A stretch of 64,000 bases of DNA from Franzmannia pantelleriensis (GTDB lineage Bacteria > Pseudomonadota > Gammaproteobacteria > Pseudomonadales > Halomonadaceae): assembly GCF_900102875.1 (NCBI RefSeq), contig NZ_FNGH01000004.1, forward strand, positions 62,001 to 126,000. Reading direction: 5' to 3'. This document shows positions 56,055 to 64,000 of this stretch, piece by piece. Positions within the stretch are counted from its first letter, which is position 1. Each line of letters begins with the position of its first letter. A program made the position numbers and the translations under genes. Below the pieces are notes generated by a model, which saw nothing but the letters and a program-made list of their open reading frames with translations, made no database searches and was not told the DNA's origin.

Positions 56055-56852
56055 ATGCCCCCACATCTGATCGTCTCCGATCTCGACGGTACCCTGCTGG
56101 GAGCCGACCATGATCTACACCCCGAGACCGTCGCGACTCTGCAGGCCTTGGCCGAGCGGGGCCACCACCTGGCCTTTGCATCAGGGCGCCACTACCGTGA
56201 CATGCTGGCATTTCGTGAACGCCTGGGAGTGCCAGTCCATCTGATCAGCACCAACGGCGCTTACCTGCATGCCCCTGACGATCAGCTGCTGCACGCCCGC
56301 CACCTGGCGGCGGAGCACGCCCGCGAGCTGATCGCCCTGGAGCGCCCGGCCGAGGTGCGCCTCAATCTCTATCAAGACGACGAGTGGCTGATCGACGCCC
56401 CGGCGCCGGAGTTGCTGGCGCTACACGCGCATACCGGGTTCGGCTACCGGGTGGTGGAGCCGGCCCTGCTCGATGGGCAGGGGGTGGGCAAGGTGCTGTA
56501 TATCGGCGATCCGGCGCATCTGGCCGAGCTCGAGGCCGGCATCGTCGCGCGAACTGGCGAACAGCTGCACGTCACCTACTCGATGGCCAACTCCCTGGAG
56601 GTGATGGCCGGCGGGGTCAACAAGGGCCAGGCGCTTCTGGCCCTGCTCGAGCGTCTGGACGTGGCCCCCGAGGCCTGCCTGGCCTTCGGCGATAACCTCA
56701 ACGACACCGAAATGCTGTCGGTGGCCGGCGAGGCCCACGTGATGGCCAATGCCCACCCCGAGCTATCGGGGCGGGTGCCTGGCGCCACAGTGATCGGTCA
56801 TCATGCTGGAGTTGCAGTAGCCAGGCGCTTGCAGGGCTATTTCGGGATCTGA
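56055..56852 (+). CDS. Cof-type HAD-IIB phosphatase
   Basis: A 265-aa HAD phosphatase. Nucleophile motif SDLDGTLLG, a cap domain inserted after residue ~85, and the terminal CLAFGDNLNDTEML typical of Cof/YbiV/YidA enzymes that hydrolyse sugar phosphates or flavin intermediates. AAAGGA six bases before ATG 56055 favours it over ATG 56040. Confidence 0.9.
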   Translation: MPPHLIVSDLDGTLLGADHDLHPETVATLQALAERGHHLAFASGRHYRDMLAFRERLGVPVHLISTNGAYLHAPDDQLLHARHLAAEHARELIALERPAEVRLNLYQDDEWLIDAPAPELLALHAHTGFGYRVVEPALLDGQGVGKVLYIGDPAHLAELEAGIVARTGEQLHVTYSMANSLEVMAGGVNKGQALLALLERLDVAPEACLAFGDNLNDTEMLSVAGEAHVMANAHPELSGRVPGATVIGHHAGVAVARRLQGYFGI

Positions 56853-56859
56853 GCCGGCT

Positions 56860-57300
56860 TCAGCGCACGCTGATTACCGTGCATTTGGCGCTGTGGGTGA
56901 CCTTGTGCGAGACGCTGCCCATCATCAGCCCGGCAAAGTCACCCAGGCCGCGGCTGCCCATCACGATGGCGTCGACGCCGAGTTTCTCCGCGTGGCGCAG
57001 GATATTGCGCGCCGGGTCGCCCTTGCTGAGGTGCGTCTCGACGTGGCTTGCCCCCATGCCGCGTGCGGCCTCGCTGGCGCGCTCGACGACCGATTTGCCG
57101 GCCTCCTCGAGCGCCTCGCGGGAAGATTCAATGGCAATGGCGCCGATTCCCCATACCAGGGTGGTCTCATGTGACAGCGCCTCGGGGATATGCAAGATAT
57201 GCAGGGTGGCGTTCTCTTTATGGACCAGCTGACAGGCAACCTCGAGGGCCTTCTTGGCGTGCTCCGAGCCGTCTACGGCAATCAGTACTGAGTTGAACAT
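56860..57300 (-). CDS. Universal stress protein UspA family
   Basis: A 146-aa single-domain Usp: FNSVLIAVDGSEHAKKALEV at the start and the nucleotide-binding VMGSRGLGDFAGLMMGSVSH near the end, so an ATP-binding subtype. Convergent with the HAD gene, 7 bp apart. Confidence 0.92.
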   Translation of the reverse strand: MFNSVLIAVDGSEHAKKALEVACQLVHKENATLHILHIPEALSHETTLVWGIGAIAIESSREALEEAGKSVVERASEAARGMGASHVETHLSKGDPARNILRHAEKLGVDAIVMGSRGLGDFAGLMMGSVSHKVTHSAKCTVISVR

Positions 57301-57378
57301 GGCAATACTCCGTCAGGGATATTCCCTCACAGCCTAGCCGATCATGCTGGCGTTGCATTGACCCGGATCAAGCAACGC

Positions 57379-58401
57379 TCAGCGAGTCTCTTCCAGGCGG
57401 CGCAGCCGCTGCCATACCTCGCCGCGCAGATCCTTCATGCGCGGTGCCTCATCGGCATCGAAGGCCAGCGGCCGGGTCAGGCGGGCGGTGCGCAGCCCCA
57501 GTCGCGCGCTCAGCAGGCCCACCCCGAGCCCTTGGCCGGCACGGGTCGATAGCCGCCCGGCGAGGTTCATCGACAGAATCTCCATGCTCGCTTCACTGGC
57601 GAGTTCGCTGGCGCCGGCAAACGCCATGTTGTAGAGCACCGCGCGAAACAGCCGTAGGCGGCTGGCGTAGCCGAGCTCGAGCCCGTAGAGCCGTGCCAGG
57701 CGGTCGATCAGCGCCAGGTTGCGCCAGGCCACCAGCGCCATATCCACCAGCGTCAGCGGACTGACGGCCACCAGCACCGCGGTATCGCCCGACATCCGCG
57801 AGATCAGGCGTCGCGCCTCGCGGTCGCGGGGGGCGAGCAGATGGTGAGCCAGCAGGGTGCGGGTCTCAGCGCCGTCGTGGTGCGGCTGGTGGGAGGCTAC
57901 GAAACCCTGCCAGTGGGGGTGGTCATCATCGAGCCCGAGCTGGTGGCGCAGTTGGTCGGCGAGCTTGCGGGCCTGGCGCGGACTGGCCTGGTCGAGGTCG
58001 GCCAGTGCTTCGCGCAGGCGGCCGTGACGCCGCAGCCGACGGAGTCGCCACAGCTCGCGCAGCAGGGCGCTACCGCCCAGCCCCAGCGCCAGCAGCAACA
58101 ATATGCCCCAGGCACCGGCCAGCCAATCTCCCCCGAGGCTTGCCGCATACAGGGTCTGGCCGGCCTCGACGGCGCCGAGTCCGAGCGCTCCGCCAAGCAG
58201 TGTCAGCAGCCCCCAACGGCGCTTGCGCGGATGGGCTAGGCCAGCGACCAGGGCAGCCTCGCCAGGCGCCTCCGGTTCTGCTTCGGGCTGCCAGTCCCGG
58301 CTGGTGGTGGCTGGGTCGAAGGCCTGAGCGGGGCGCGGATCGCTGGGGGCAGACGGTGGATCATCGGGCGCGAAGCGCTGGCCGGGGCGGGGGTCGTTCA
58401 T
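57379..58401 (-). CDS. YcjF/TIGR01620 family membrane protein
   Basis: A 340-aa protein with a proline-rich N-terminus, two central helices (LLTLLGGALGLGAVEAG, AWGILLLLALGLGGSALL), and a DUF697-type C-terminal domain (AVLVAVSPLTLVDMALVAWR). Its start overlaps the YcjX stop (ATGA). YcjX-YcjF form a conserved pair linked to envelope stress in E. coli; biochemical role unknown. Confidence 0.88.
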   Translation of the reverse strand: MNDPRPGQRFAPDDPPSAPSDPRPAQAFDPATTSRDWQPEAEPEAPGEAALVAGLAHPRKRRWGLLTLLGGALGLGAVEAGQTLYAASLGGDWLAGAWGILLLLALGLGGSALLRELWRLRRLRRHGRLREALADLDQASPRQARKLADQLRHQLGLDDDHPHWQGFVASHQPHHDGAETRTLLAHHLLAPRDREARRLISRMSGDTAVLVAVSPLTLVDMALVAWRNLALIDRLARLYGLELGYASRLRLFRAVLYNMAFAGASELASEASMEILSMNLAGRLSTRAGQGLGVGLLSARLGLRTARLTRPLAFDADEAPRMKDLRGEVWQRLRRLEETR

Positions 58402-59795
58402 TGCAGCTTGTCTCCGATCAGCCAGTCGAGGGCCGCATCCAGGCGAATGTGAGGCAGCGCGCCGGCATCGCGGGGCAGCGGTCGGAAGGCGTGGAAGTCG
58501 AACCCTTGGCGCGCCCAGAAGCCGGGGTCCGGCAGGCGTGGGGGCACTTCGCCGGGGAACAGCAGCACCTCATCGCCATCGAGGGTGGTGCCGGCCAGCG
58601 CCGGCGTACGCTTGCCGCGCTGTTCGACCTCCCGCGAGCGGGTGGCGCGGATCGAGGCCAGTGACATGGCGCGCACCGGTACGTCGGCGAAGCGCAGGTC
58701 CTTGAGCGGCTCGGCGAGCAGGGCCTCGAGCAGGCTGACTAATTGGCCGTGCTGATCGGGGGTGACGTGGTCGGCCTTGGTGGCGGCGATTGCCAGGCGG
58801 TCGATGCGCGGTGAGAACAGTCGCGAGACCAGGCTGCGCTTACCATAGGCGAAGCTCTGCATCAGCGTCCCCAAGGCGCGAGACAGGTCCTCGAAGCGCT
58901 CGGGGCCGGCGTTGAGGGCGCCGAGCACGTCGACCAGCACGATCTGTCGGTCGAAGCGCCGAAAGTGCTGTTGATAGAAGGGTTTGACGATGTGCTGGCG
59001 GTAATGAGCGTAGCGTGCGGCCAGGGTGCGATAGACGCTATTCTCGGGCAGTGCCTCGAGCGTCTTGCGCTGGCTGGTGGCAAGGCCCGGCAGCGGAAAG
59101 AACTGCAGCACCGGCGCGCCGTCGAGATCGCCCGGCAGCAGGAAGCGCCCTGGCTGGAGATCGGCGAAACCGGCCTCGCGGGCGGCGCGCAGCCCTGCGG
59201 CATAGCGTTCGGCAATCGCCGCCAGCTGCGCTTCATCGGCTTCGTCATCGGGAGCTAGCTCGGCCACCGCGCGGCGCCACTCGGCGAACAGCGCCTGACG
59301 GGTGTCACCGTCGTGCAGCCTGTGGTTCTGCGCCTCGCTCCAGCTCAGATAGTCGTGGTCGAGAAGCGGCAGGTCGAGCAACCACTCGCCCGGATAGTCG
59401 AACAGATCGAGGGTAAGCTCGCGGATCTCACTGCTGAGCAGGCCGCGCTTGGCCGGGCGGTAGCGAATCACCAGCCGCAGCTCGCTGATGCCACGGGTTG
59501 GCTCCGGCCAGCGTGGCGGAGTGTCATCCAGCGCCGCCAGCGCCTGGTCGTAGGGGAAGCGCGGCACGCCGAGGTCGCCTTGAGCGACCCGGCTGGCACC
59601 CAGCAGGCGGTCGTCGCGCGCTGCCGGCAGCAGGTCGAGGTGCGCCTCGAGGCCGGCGTGGCGCAGCTGATGGACCAGCGAGGTGAGAAACGCGGTCTTG
59701 CCGGCCCGCGACAGACCGGTAACCGCCAGCCGCAGCTGGCGGTCGCGACCGCGTTCGATGAGGTTACCCAGTTCGCGTGCCAGGGGGTGCGGCAT
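58398..59795 (-). CDS. ycjX: YcjX-family P-loop GTPase-like protein
   Basis: A 465-aa P-loop protein: Walker A GLSRAGKT at residues 27-34, a likely Walker B region near LTLDLFDYPGEWLLDLP, and the C-terminal WFARQ-like tail. YcjX proteins have a stress-induced, GTPase-like fold. Upstream gene of the ycjX-ycjF operon. Confidence 0.9.
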   Translation of the reverse strand: MPHPLARELGNLIERGRDRQLRLAVTGLSRAGKTAFLTSLVHQLRHAGLEAHLDLLPAARDDRLLGASRVAQGDLGVPRFPYDQALAALDDTPPRWPEPTRGISELRLVIRYRPAKRGLLSSEIRELTLDLFDYPGEWLLDLPLLDHDYLSWSEAQNHRLHDGDTRQALFAEWRRAVAELAPDDEADEAQLAAIAERYAAGLRAAREAGFADLQPGRFLLPGDLDGAPVLQFFPLPGLATSQRKTLEALPENSVYRTLAARYAHYRQHIVKPFYQQHFRRFDRQIVLVDVLGALNAGPERFEDLSRALGTLMQSFAYGKRSLVSRLFSPRIDRLAIAATKADHVTPDQHGQLVSLLEALLAEPLKDLRFADVPVRAMSLASIRATRSREVEQRGKRTPALAGTTLDGDEVLLFPGEVPPRLPDPGFWARQGFDFHAFRPLPRDAGALPHIRLDAALDWLIGDKLQ

Positions 59796-59818
59796 GCATG
59801 ACCACTCGTGGGATGAAT

Positions 59819-60997
59819 TCAGTCACTAATGTGCGGGCGAGCGGGCGCCTTGGCAAGTCGCTGCCACGCCAGGATTGCGATCGGCAGCAGCGCCAGCGGG
59901 ATCAGCAGCGCGTTGAGGGTGGCCCAGCCGAGTTGGCTGACCAAGGGCCCGGCGAGCAGTGCGGTGACGGCCACGGTGGAGAACACCAGGAACTCGTTGG
60001 CGGCCTGGGTGCGAGCCTTTTCCACCGGTCGATAGGTCTCGGTGAGCAGCCCGGTGGCGGGTAGGAAGGTGAAGTTCCAGCCCAACCCCAGCAGTATCAG
60101 GGCAATATGGAAGCCCATCACCCCGGCCTCGACCTGCGCGGCCAGGGCGCTGGCGGCCAGCAGCAAGCAGCCGGCGACGATCATGCGCCGGGCGCCGAAG
60201 CGGGCGGTCAGGTGGCCGGTGAAGAATGAGGGCAGGAACATCGCTACCACGTGCCACTGAATGGTCGCCGCCACGTGGTCGAAGTGGTGTCCAACGCTAG
60301 CCATCGCCAGCGGCGTGGCGGTCATCGCCAGGTTCATCACCCCGTAGCCGATCAGCGCCGCCATGACAGCGACCACAAAGGTCGGCTGGCGCAGGATCTC
60401 GCCCAGCGGCCGCGGGGTGCCCTCGCCGTGGGTGCGTGTCGCCGGCGGTAGCCGCGTCACGGCGAGCACCAGCAGGGCCACCAGGTAGAGCGCACCCAGC
60501 CCGACGAAGCTGCCCAGGAAGGGCACCTCGCCGAGCTCGCGACTGACCCGGGCCAGCCACGGGCCGAAGAAGGCTGCCAGCACGCCGCCGCCCATCACCA
60601 GGCCGATGGCGCGGTCACGCAGCGGCGCCGGGGCGGCCTCCACCGCGGCGAAACGGTACAGCTGGCCGAAGCCGATGCCGATGCCGATCAGCCAGGTGGC
60701 CAGCAGGAACAGCGCGAAGTGCTGGCCGCGCAGCGCCTGTATTGCCACTACCACGCCCACTAGCCCCAGCAGGTTGCCGAGCACGAAGCCGCGCTTGCGG
60801 CCCAGTCGGGCCATGATCAGTGACGCCGGGATGGTGGCGCACATCAGCCCCAGCCACTGGGTGGCCACTGGCGCGGTGGACCAGTTGGCGCTGGGTGCCA
60901 GGCTGGCGCCGATCAGCGGCGATACCGCAATCAGCAGGATATTGCCGCTGACCAGCAGGGCCTGGCATAGCGATAGCAGGGTGACGGTAATGGGCAT
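59819..60997 (-). CDS. MFS transporter
   Basis: A 392-aa twelve-helix major-facilitator protein with the cytoplasmic loop motif ARLGRKRGFVLGNLLG. GGAG seven bases before ATG 60997 sets the start. Substrate unknown. It starts 16 bp after the stop of the GlxA-type regulator gene, so the two are probably co-transcribed and it may be that regulator's target. Confidence 0.85.
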   Translation of the reverse strand: MPITVTLLSLCQALLVSGNILLIAVSPLIGASLAPSANWSTAPVATQWLGLMCATIPASLIMARLGRKRGFVLGNLLGLVGVVVAIQALRGQHFALFLLATWLIGIGIGFGQLYRFAAVEAAPAPLRDRAIGLVMGGGVLAAFFGPWLARVSRELGEVPFLGSFVGLGALYLVALLVLAVTRLPPATRTHGEGTPRPLGEILRQPTFVVAVMAALIGYGVMNLAMTATPLAMASVGHHFDHVAATIQWHVVAMFLPSFFTGHLTARFGARRMIVAGCLLLAASALAAQVEAGVMGFHIALILLGLGWNFTFLPATGLLTETYRPVEKARTQAANEFLVFSTVAVTALLAGPLVSQLGWATLNALLIPLALLPIAILAWQRLAKAPARPHISD

Positions 60998-61013
60998 GCA
61001 GGTTCTCCGGTGG

Positions 61014-61994
61014 CTAACGGGTGCTATCGGTGGAGGCGAAACGCTGGCGGTAGACGCTGGGTGAGACGCCATAGTGGCGCTGAAACTGGCGGCGCAGCTG
61101 TTCGGCGCCGCCCAGTCGCCAGCGCGCGGCAAGGCGCGGCAGCGATACCGGCTGGCTGGTGTCGAGCAGTGCCAGGCGCGCCTGCTCGAGGCGCAGCCGG
61201 GTCAGGTAGGCGCCGGGCGTTGTGTTCAAGTGGCGGCGAAACAGCCGGGTCAGGTGGCGCGGCGATACGGCCATCTGCGCGGCCATGGCCTCGACGTGGT
61301 GATCGCCGCCGGGGTCGCCGTGCAGGTGGTCGAGCAGGCGCCGCAGCGGGCCGGCGTCCTGCTGCTGGCGCAGCACCTCGCTGAACTGCGACTGGCCGCC
61401 GGGACGGTGCAGGAAGACCACCAGCTCGCGGGCCACCCGGCCGGCCAAGACGGCACCGTGATCGGCTTCCAGCATGGCCAGCGCCAGATCGATGCCGGCG
61501 GTGACACCGGCGCTGGTATAGCGGCCGCGGCTCTCAACGTAGAGCGCATCGGGCTCGACCTTGAGTGCCGGATACGCCTCGGCCAGCGCCGCGGCGTGAC
61601 GCCAATGGGTGGTGACCCGGCAGCCGTCGAGCAACCCGGCAGCGGCGAGCAGGAAGGCCCCGGTGCAGATCGAGCCGAGCCGCCGCACCGCCGGCGCCAG
61701 GTCGCGCAGGGTGGTCAGCAGGGCGGCGTCCTGGCGCAGCGGCATGACGCCGTGCCCGCCGGCGACCAACAGGGTATCGAGGGGCGCCAGGGCAGCGAGC
61801 TCGGCCTGACCGTGGGTGGCCTGCACGGCCAGGCCGCCGTTGGTCATTACGCTGCCCGCTTCAGGCGCCACCAGATGCAGCTGATACAGCGGTGTCGCGC
61901 TGAGGGCATTGGCGCTGGCGAACACCTGCCAGGGACCGCTGACGTCGAGCAGCTGGCAGTCGGGGTAGGCGAACAGGGCGATGCGGCGTGCCAC
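61014..61994 (-). CDS. GlxA-type AraC regulator with DJ-1/PfpI domain
   Basis: A 326-aa regulator with a GTG start (GGAG eight bases before). The N-terminal DJ-1/PfpI-like domain has the nucleophile-elbow cysteine in GSICTGAFLLAAAGL, and the C-terminal AraC domain has MAVSPRHLTRLFRRHLNTTP and its second helix-turn-helix. The ligand is probably a small amidated or nitrogenous metabolite, as in the GbdR/CdhR relatives, but is unproven. Confidence 0.88.
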   Translation of the reverse strand: MARRIALFAYPDCQLLDVSGPWQVFASANALSATPLYQLHLVAPEAGSVMTNGGLAVQATHGQAELAALAPLDTLLVAGGHGVMPLRQDAALLTTLRDLAPAVRRLGSICTGAFLLAAAGLLDGCRVTTHWRHAAALAEAYPALKVEPDALYVESRGRYTSAGVTAGIDLALAMLEADHGAVLAGRVARELVVFLHRPGGQSQFSEVLRQQQDAGPLRRLLDHLHGDPGGDHHVEAMAAQMAVSPRHLTRLFRRHLNTTPGAYLTRLRLEQARLALLDTSQPVSLPRLAARWRLGGAEQLRRQFQRHYGVSPSVYRQRFASTDSTR

Positions 61995-62098
61995 GGGGCA
62001 ATCTCCGGCGAATTGACCCTTGCAGTGTCGGCGCTGGCGGTAATGTCGGCAAGGACCGCTTGGCCACCGATTCGGACATGATGGGCGCGGAACCACAC

Positions 62099-62119
62099 AG
62101 CCCCGCACGGGGCGGGGCT
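62099..62119. terminator. Hairpin between GlxA regulator and symporter
   Basis: Stem AGCCCCGC/GCGGGGCT with loop ACGGG, 25 bp past the symporter stop on the minus strand; no T run. Confidence 0.5.
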
Positions 62120-62144
62120 GCGTAGGTCGGTATGGCGTGTCGGG

Positions 62145-63743
62145 TCAGACGCCGGCGAAGGCGGCGTACATGATCACCACCAGCACGATCAACACGATGC
62201 CGGTGGGCACGGCGCCTTTCCACGGCGTCAAGTCGACATCGCCGCTGTGCTCGTGGACCCAGTCGGTCTCGCGCGGGCGCAGCTTGCCGATCACCAGCAT
62301 CACCCCCACCAGCAGCACGAACACGCTGGCCACGAAGTGGAACTCGTGCATCACCACCGGCAGCTGGTTGAAGGGCGGTACGAAGTAGCCGGCGGCGATC
62401 AGCAGGCAGCCGCCGACCAGCGCGATCTTGGCCGCCATCGGCGGCACCCGCTTGGTCAGCAGGCCAACGATGACCACCGCCAGGATCGGAATGAAGTAGA
62501 TGGCGTTCATGCGCTGCAGGTAGCCGAACAGGCTCTCCTGGCCGGCCAGCAGCGGGGCGATGGTCATGGTGGCGAAGGCCATGATCCAGCCGAACACCTT
62601 GCCCGACTTGACCACCTGCTCCTCGCTGGCGTCCTGGTTGAGCACGCCCTTGTAGATGCCCAGGCTGAAGATAGTGGTGGTGCTGTTGAGCGCCGAGTTG
62701 AACGACGACAGGATGGCGCCGACCATCACCGCGGCGAAGAAGCCGGTGAGGTAGGGAGGCAGCACATTGAACACCAGATGGCCGTAGGCCTCGTCAGCGC
62801 GCACGCCCTGCTCGGCGTAGAGGTGGTAGGCAATGATGCCCGGCAGCACCAGGTAGAGCGGCCCCAGCAGCTTGAAGAAGCCGGTCAACAGCACGCCCTT
62901 CTGGCCCTCGGCGAGGTTCTTGGCGGCGAAGGTACGCTGGATGATCTGCTGGTTGGTGGTCCAGTAGAACAGGTTGATCAGGAACACCCCGGTGAACAGT
63001 GTGAAGAACGGTACCTGCTGATCAGAACCGCCGATCGAGTTGAGTTTCTCGGGGTCGCTCTCCTTGAGAATGCTCCAGCCTTCGACGATGCCGTCACCGC
63101 CGCTGACCGCCTGCAGGCCGAAGTAGACGATCACGAAGCCGCCGATCAGCAGGCCCACGCCGTTGAGGGTGTCGGACACGGCGACCGTGCGCAGCCCGCC
63201 GAACAGTGCGTAGATGGCACCGATGATGCCGACGATCCATACCGTCAGCCACAGCAGGGTAGTGGGCGATTGAATGCCGGTAAGGCCCTGCAAGTCGAGC
63301 ATGCCCTGCAGGCCCATGGCGCCGGAGTAGAGAATGATCGGCAGCAGGATCACCGCGTAGGCAATCAGAAAGATGACGTTGGTAATCAACTGGGTGCCGG
63401 CGTCGAAGCGGATTGCCAGCAGCTGCGGCAGGGTAGCGATACCGCTGCGCAGGAAGCGCGGCAGGAAGAACAGTGCCAGTGCCACCAGCGCGATTACCGC
63501 GACCACCTCCCAGGCCATCACGCTCAAGCCGTCGCTGAAAGCGGCACCGTTGAGGCCCACCATCTGCTCGGTGGACAGGTTGGTCATCAATAGTGAGCCG
63601 GCGATCAGGGGAAAGGTCAGGGTGCGGCCGGCGAGGAAGTAGCCGCTGGTGCTCTCGTGATCATCGCGGCGCGTGATGCGCCAGGTAATGAGGGCGACCA
63701 GTCCCGTGAAGAACAGGAAGGACGCCAGGGTCAGGGCGTGCAT
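62145..63743 (-). CDS. Sodium:solute symporter (SSS/SLC5 family)
   Basis: A 532-aa symporter with about 14 helices: [20 protein letters not shown], then [16 protein letters not shown] (the sodium-site unwound helix 1), and [20 protein letters not shown] late. Resembles the SglT/YidK sugar-type branch, so a sodium-coupled sugar or related solute is likely. An inverted repeat upstream may be its operator. Confidence 0.88.
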   Translation of the reverse strand: MHALTLASFLFFTGLVALITWRITRRDDHESTSGYFLAGRTLTFPLIAGSLLMTNLSTEQMVGLNGAAFSDGLSVMAWEVVAVIALVALALFFLPRFLRSGIATLPQLLAIRFDAGTQLITNVIFLIAYAVILLPIILYSGAMGLQGMLDLQGLTGIQSPTTLLWLTVWIVGIIGAIYALFGGLRTVAVSDTLNGVGLLIGGFVIVYFGLQAVSGGDGIVEGWSILKESDPEKLNSIGGSDQQVPFFTLFTGVFLINLFYWTTNQQIIQRTFAAKNLAEGQKGVLLTGFFKLLGPLYLVLPGIIAYHLYAEQGVRADEAYGHLVFNVLPPYLTGFFAAVMVGAILSSFNSALNSTTTIFSLGIYKGVLNQDASEEQVVKSGKVFGWIMAFATMTIAPLLAGQESLFGYLQRMNAIYFIPILAVVIVGLLTKRVPPMAAKIALVGGCLLIAAGYFVPPFNQLPVVMHEFHFVASVFVLLVGVMLVIGKLRPRETDWVHEHSGDVDLTPWKGAVPTGIVLIVLVVIMYAAFAGV

Positions 63744-63805
63744 GATGGGTAACCTTGCGGTTGGCGTGGATGTTTCGACGCGGCATCACCGAGAGCGTCG
63801 AGGTA

Positions 63806-63860
63806 AATGTGAGACATTTCTGATGACGTGATTCTAGTTAGGTGACACGATTCTCACATT
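63806..63860. promoter_or_regulatory. Split inverted repeat upstream of the symporter
   Basis: AATGTGAGA (63806-63814) and TCTCACATT (63852-63860) are perfect complements 37 bp apart, about 63-117 bp before the symporter ATG. Direct repeats GATTCT lie between. Could be paired half-sites for a looping repressor. The remaining sequence to 63923 is AT-rich with a GTAAGTTTAC palindrome and no gene. Confidence 0.5.
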
Positions 63861-63923
63861 CGCCTTTAGTCGTAAATTCTCGATTTATTTTTGTAAGTTT
63901 ACTAAAAAATGCCCTTGTGGTGC

Positions 63924-64000
63924 CTACCGGCCGCCCACGAGCTGGGCCAGCATGGGGGTGGCAGCAATCAGAAAGCCGAGTACGGCGATGGTATAGCCGA
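63924..64000 (-). CDS. Partial membrane protein, C-terminus only
   Basis: The frame ends GYTIAVLGFLIAATPMLAQL-VGGR at a TAG (63924-63926); the rest lies beyond the window edge. The hydrophobic stretch suggests a terminal membrane helix. Too short to name. Confidence 0.4.
   Translation of the reverse strand, partial: GYTIAVLGFLIAATPMLAQLVGGR

Overview
The window is a high-GC, densely coded gammaproteobacterial chromosome segment. Protein sequences, the ectoine-degradation-like gene pair at the left edge, sodium- and betaine-type transporters and acidic inserts or tails on several exported proteins all fit a moderate halophile of the Halomonadaceae (Halomonas or a close relative). That placement is inferred from gene content and remembered family sequences; no search was run. 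About 65 protein genes, two tRNA genes, one MITE-like mobile element and several structured repeats are supported.

Layout. 0-4.2 kb: aldehyde dehydrogenase and class III transaminase (candidate doeC-doeD), with a palindromic repeat between them and a 274-bp MITE whose target duplication is the transaminase stop codon; then a haloacid dehalogenase. 4.2-9.3 kb: an accessory stretch with lower or mixed GC: EthD, DUF3179, a small membrane protein, a 31-codon ORF, DUF302, an ECF sigma factor with its zinc-finger anti-sigma factor, and two tandemly duplicated transcription units for tiny secreted repeat proteins. 9.3-12.3 kb: two rSAM/selenodomain-type transferases, a DoxX-like protein and a YebB/YiiX-like hydrolase. 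12.3-17.6 kb: a five-gene minus-strand operon (YnjBCD-type ABC importer, APH-fold kinase, DUF3047). 17.8-24.9 kb: NfeD protease plus slipin, SulP transporter plus universal stress protein, RidA, and two envelope proteins. 25-29 kb: hexR divergent from zwf-pgl-eda (Entner-Doudoroff entry) with palindromic operators between them. 29.3-33 kb: LysR regulator, SDR, gltX, tRNA-Ala, tRNA-Glu, then a gene-free stretch carrying DnaA-box-like sites.

33.4-46.7 kb is an almost complete TCA-cycle block: gltA divergent from sdhCDAB, followed by sucA, sucB, lpd, sucC and sucD. Citrate synthase feeds carbon in, 2-oxoglutarate dehydrogenase (SucAB-Lpd) and succinyl-CoA synthetase (SucCD) make succinate, and SdhABCD oxidises it into the quinone pool. 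SucB is unusual in having two lipoyl domains. 46.8-49.4 kb: BCCT transporter with a DUF1989 protein. 49.4-53.2 kb: a minus-strand siaABCD operon, a phosphatase/kinase switch controlling a diguanylate cyclase. 53.3-64 kb: RNase II, an NAD(P)-binding protein, Cof-type HAD phosphatase, UspA, the YcjF/YcjX pair, an MFS transporter, a GlxA-type AraC regulator, a sodium:solute symporter, and the C-terminal end of one further membrane protein cut by the window edge.

The best candidates for something undescribed are the sigma factor/anti-sigma factor pair facing two duplicated secreted-repeat-peptide units at 7.1-9.3 kb, the MITE and other dispersed palindromes, the DnaA-box-bearing gap after the tRNAs, and the gltA-sdhC regulatory region with a perfect palindrome over the -10 box.
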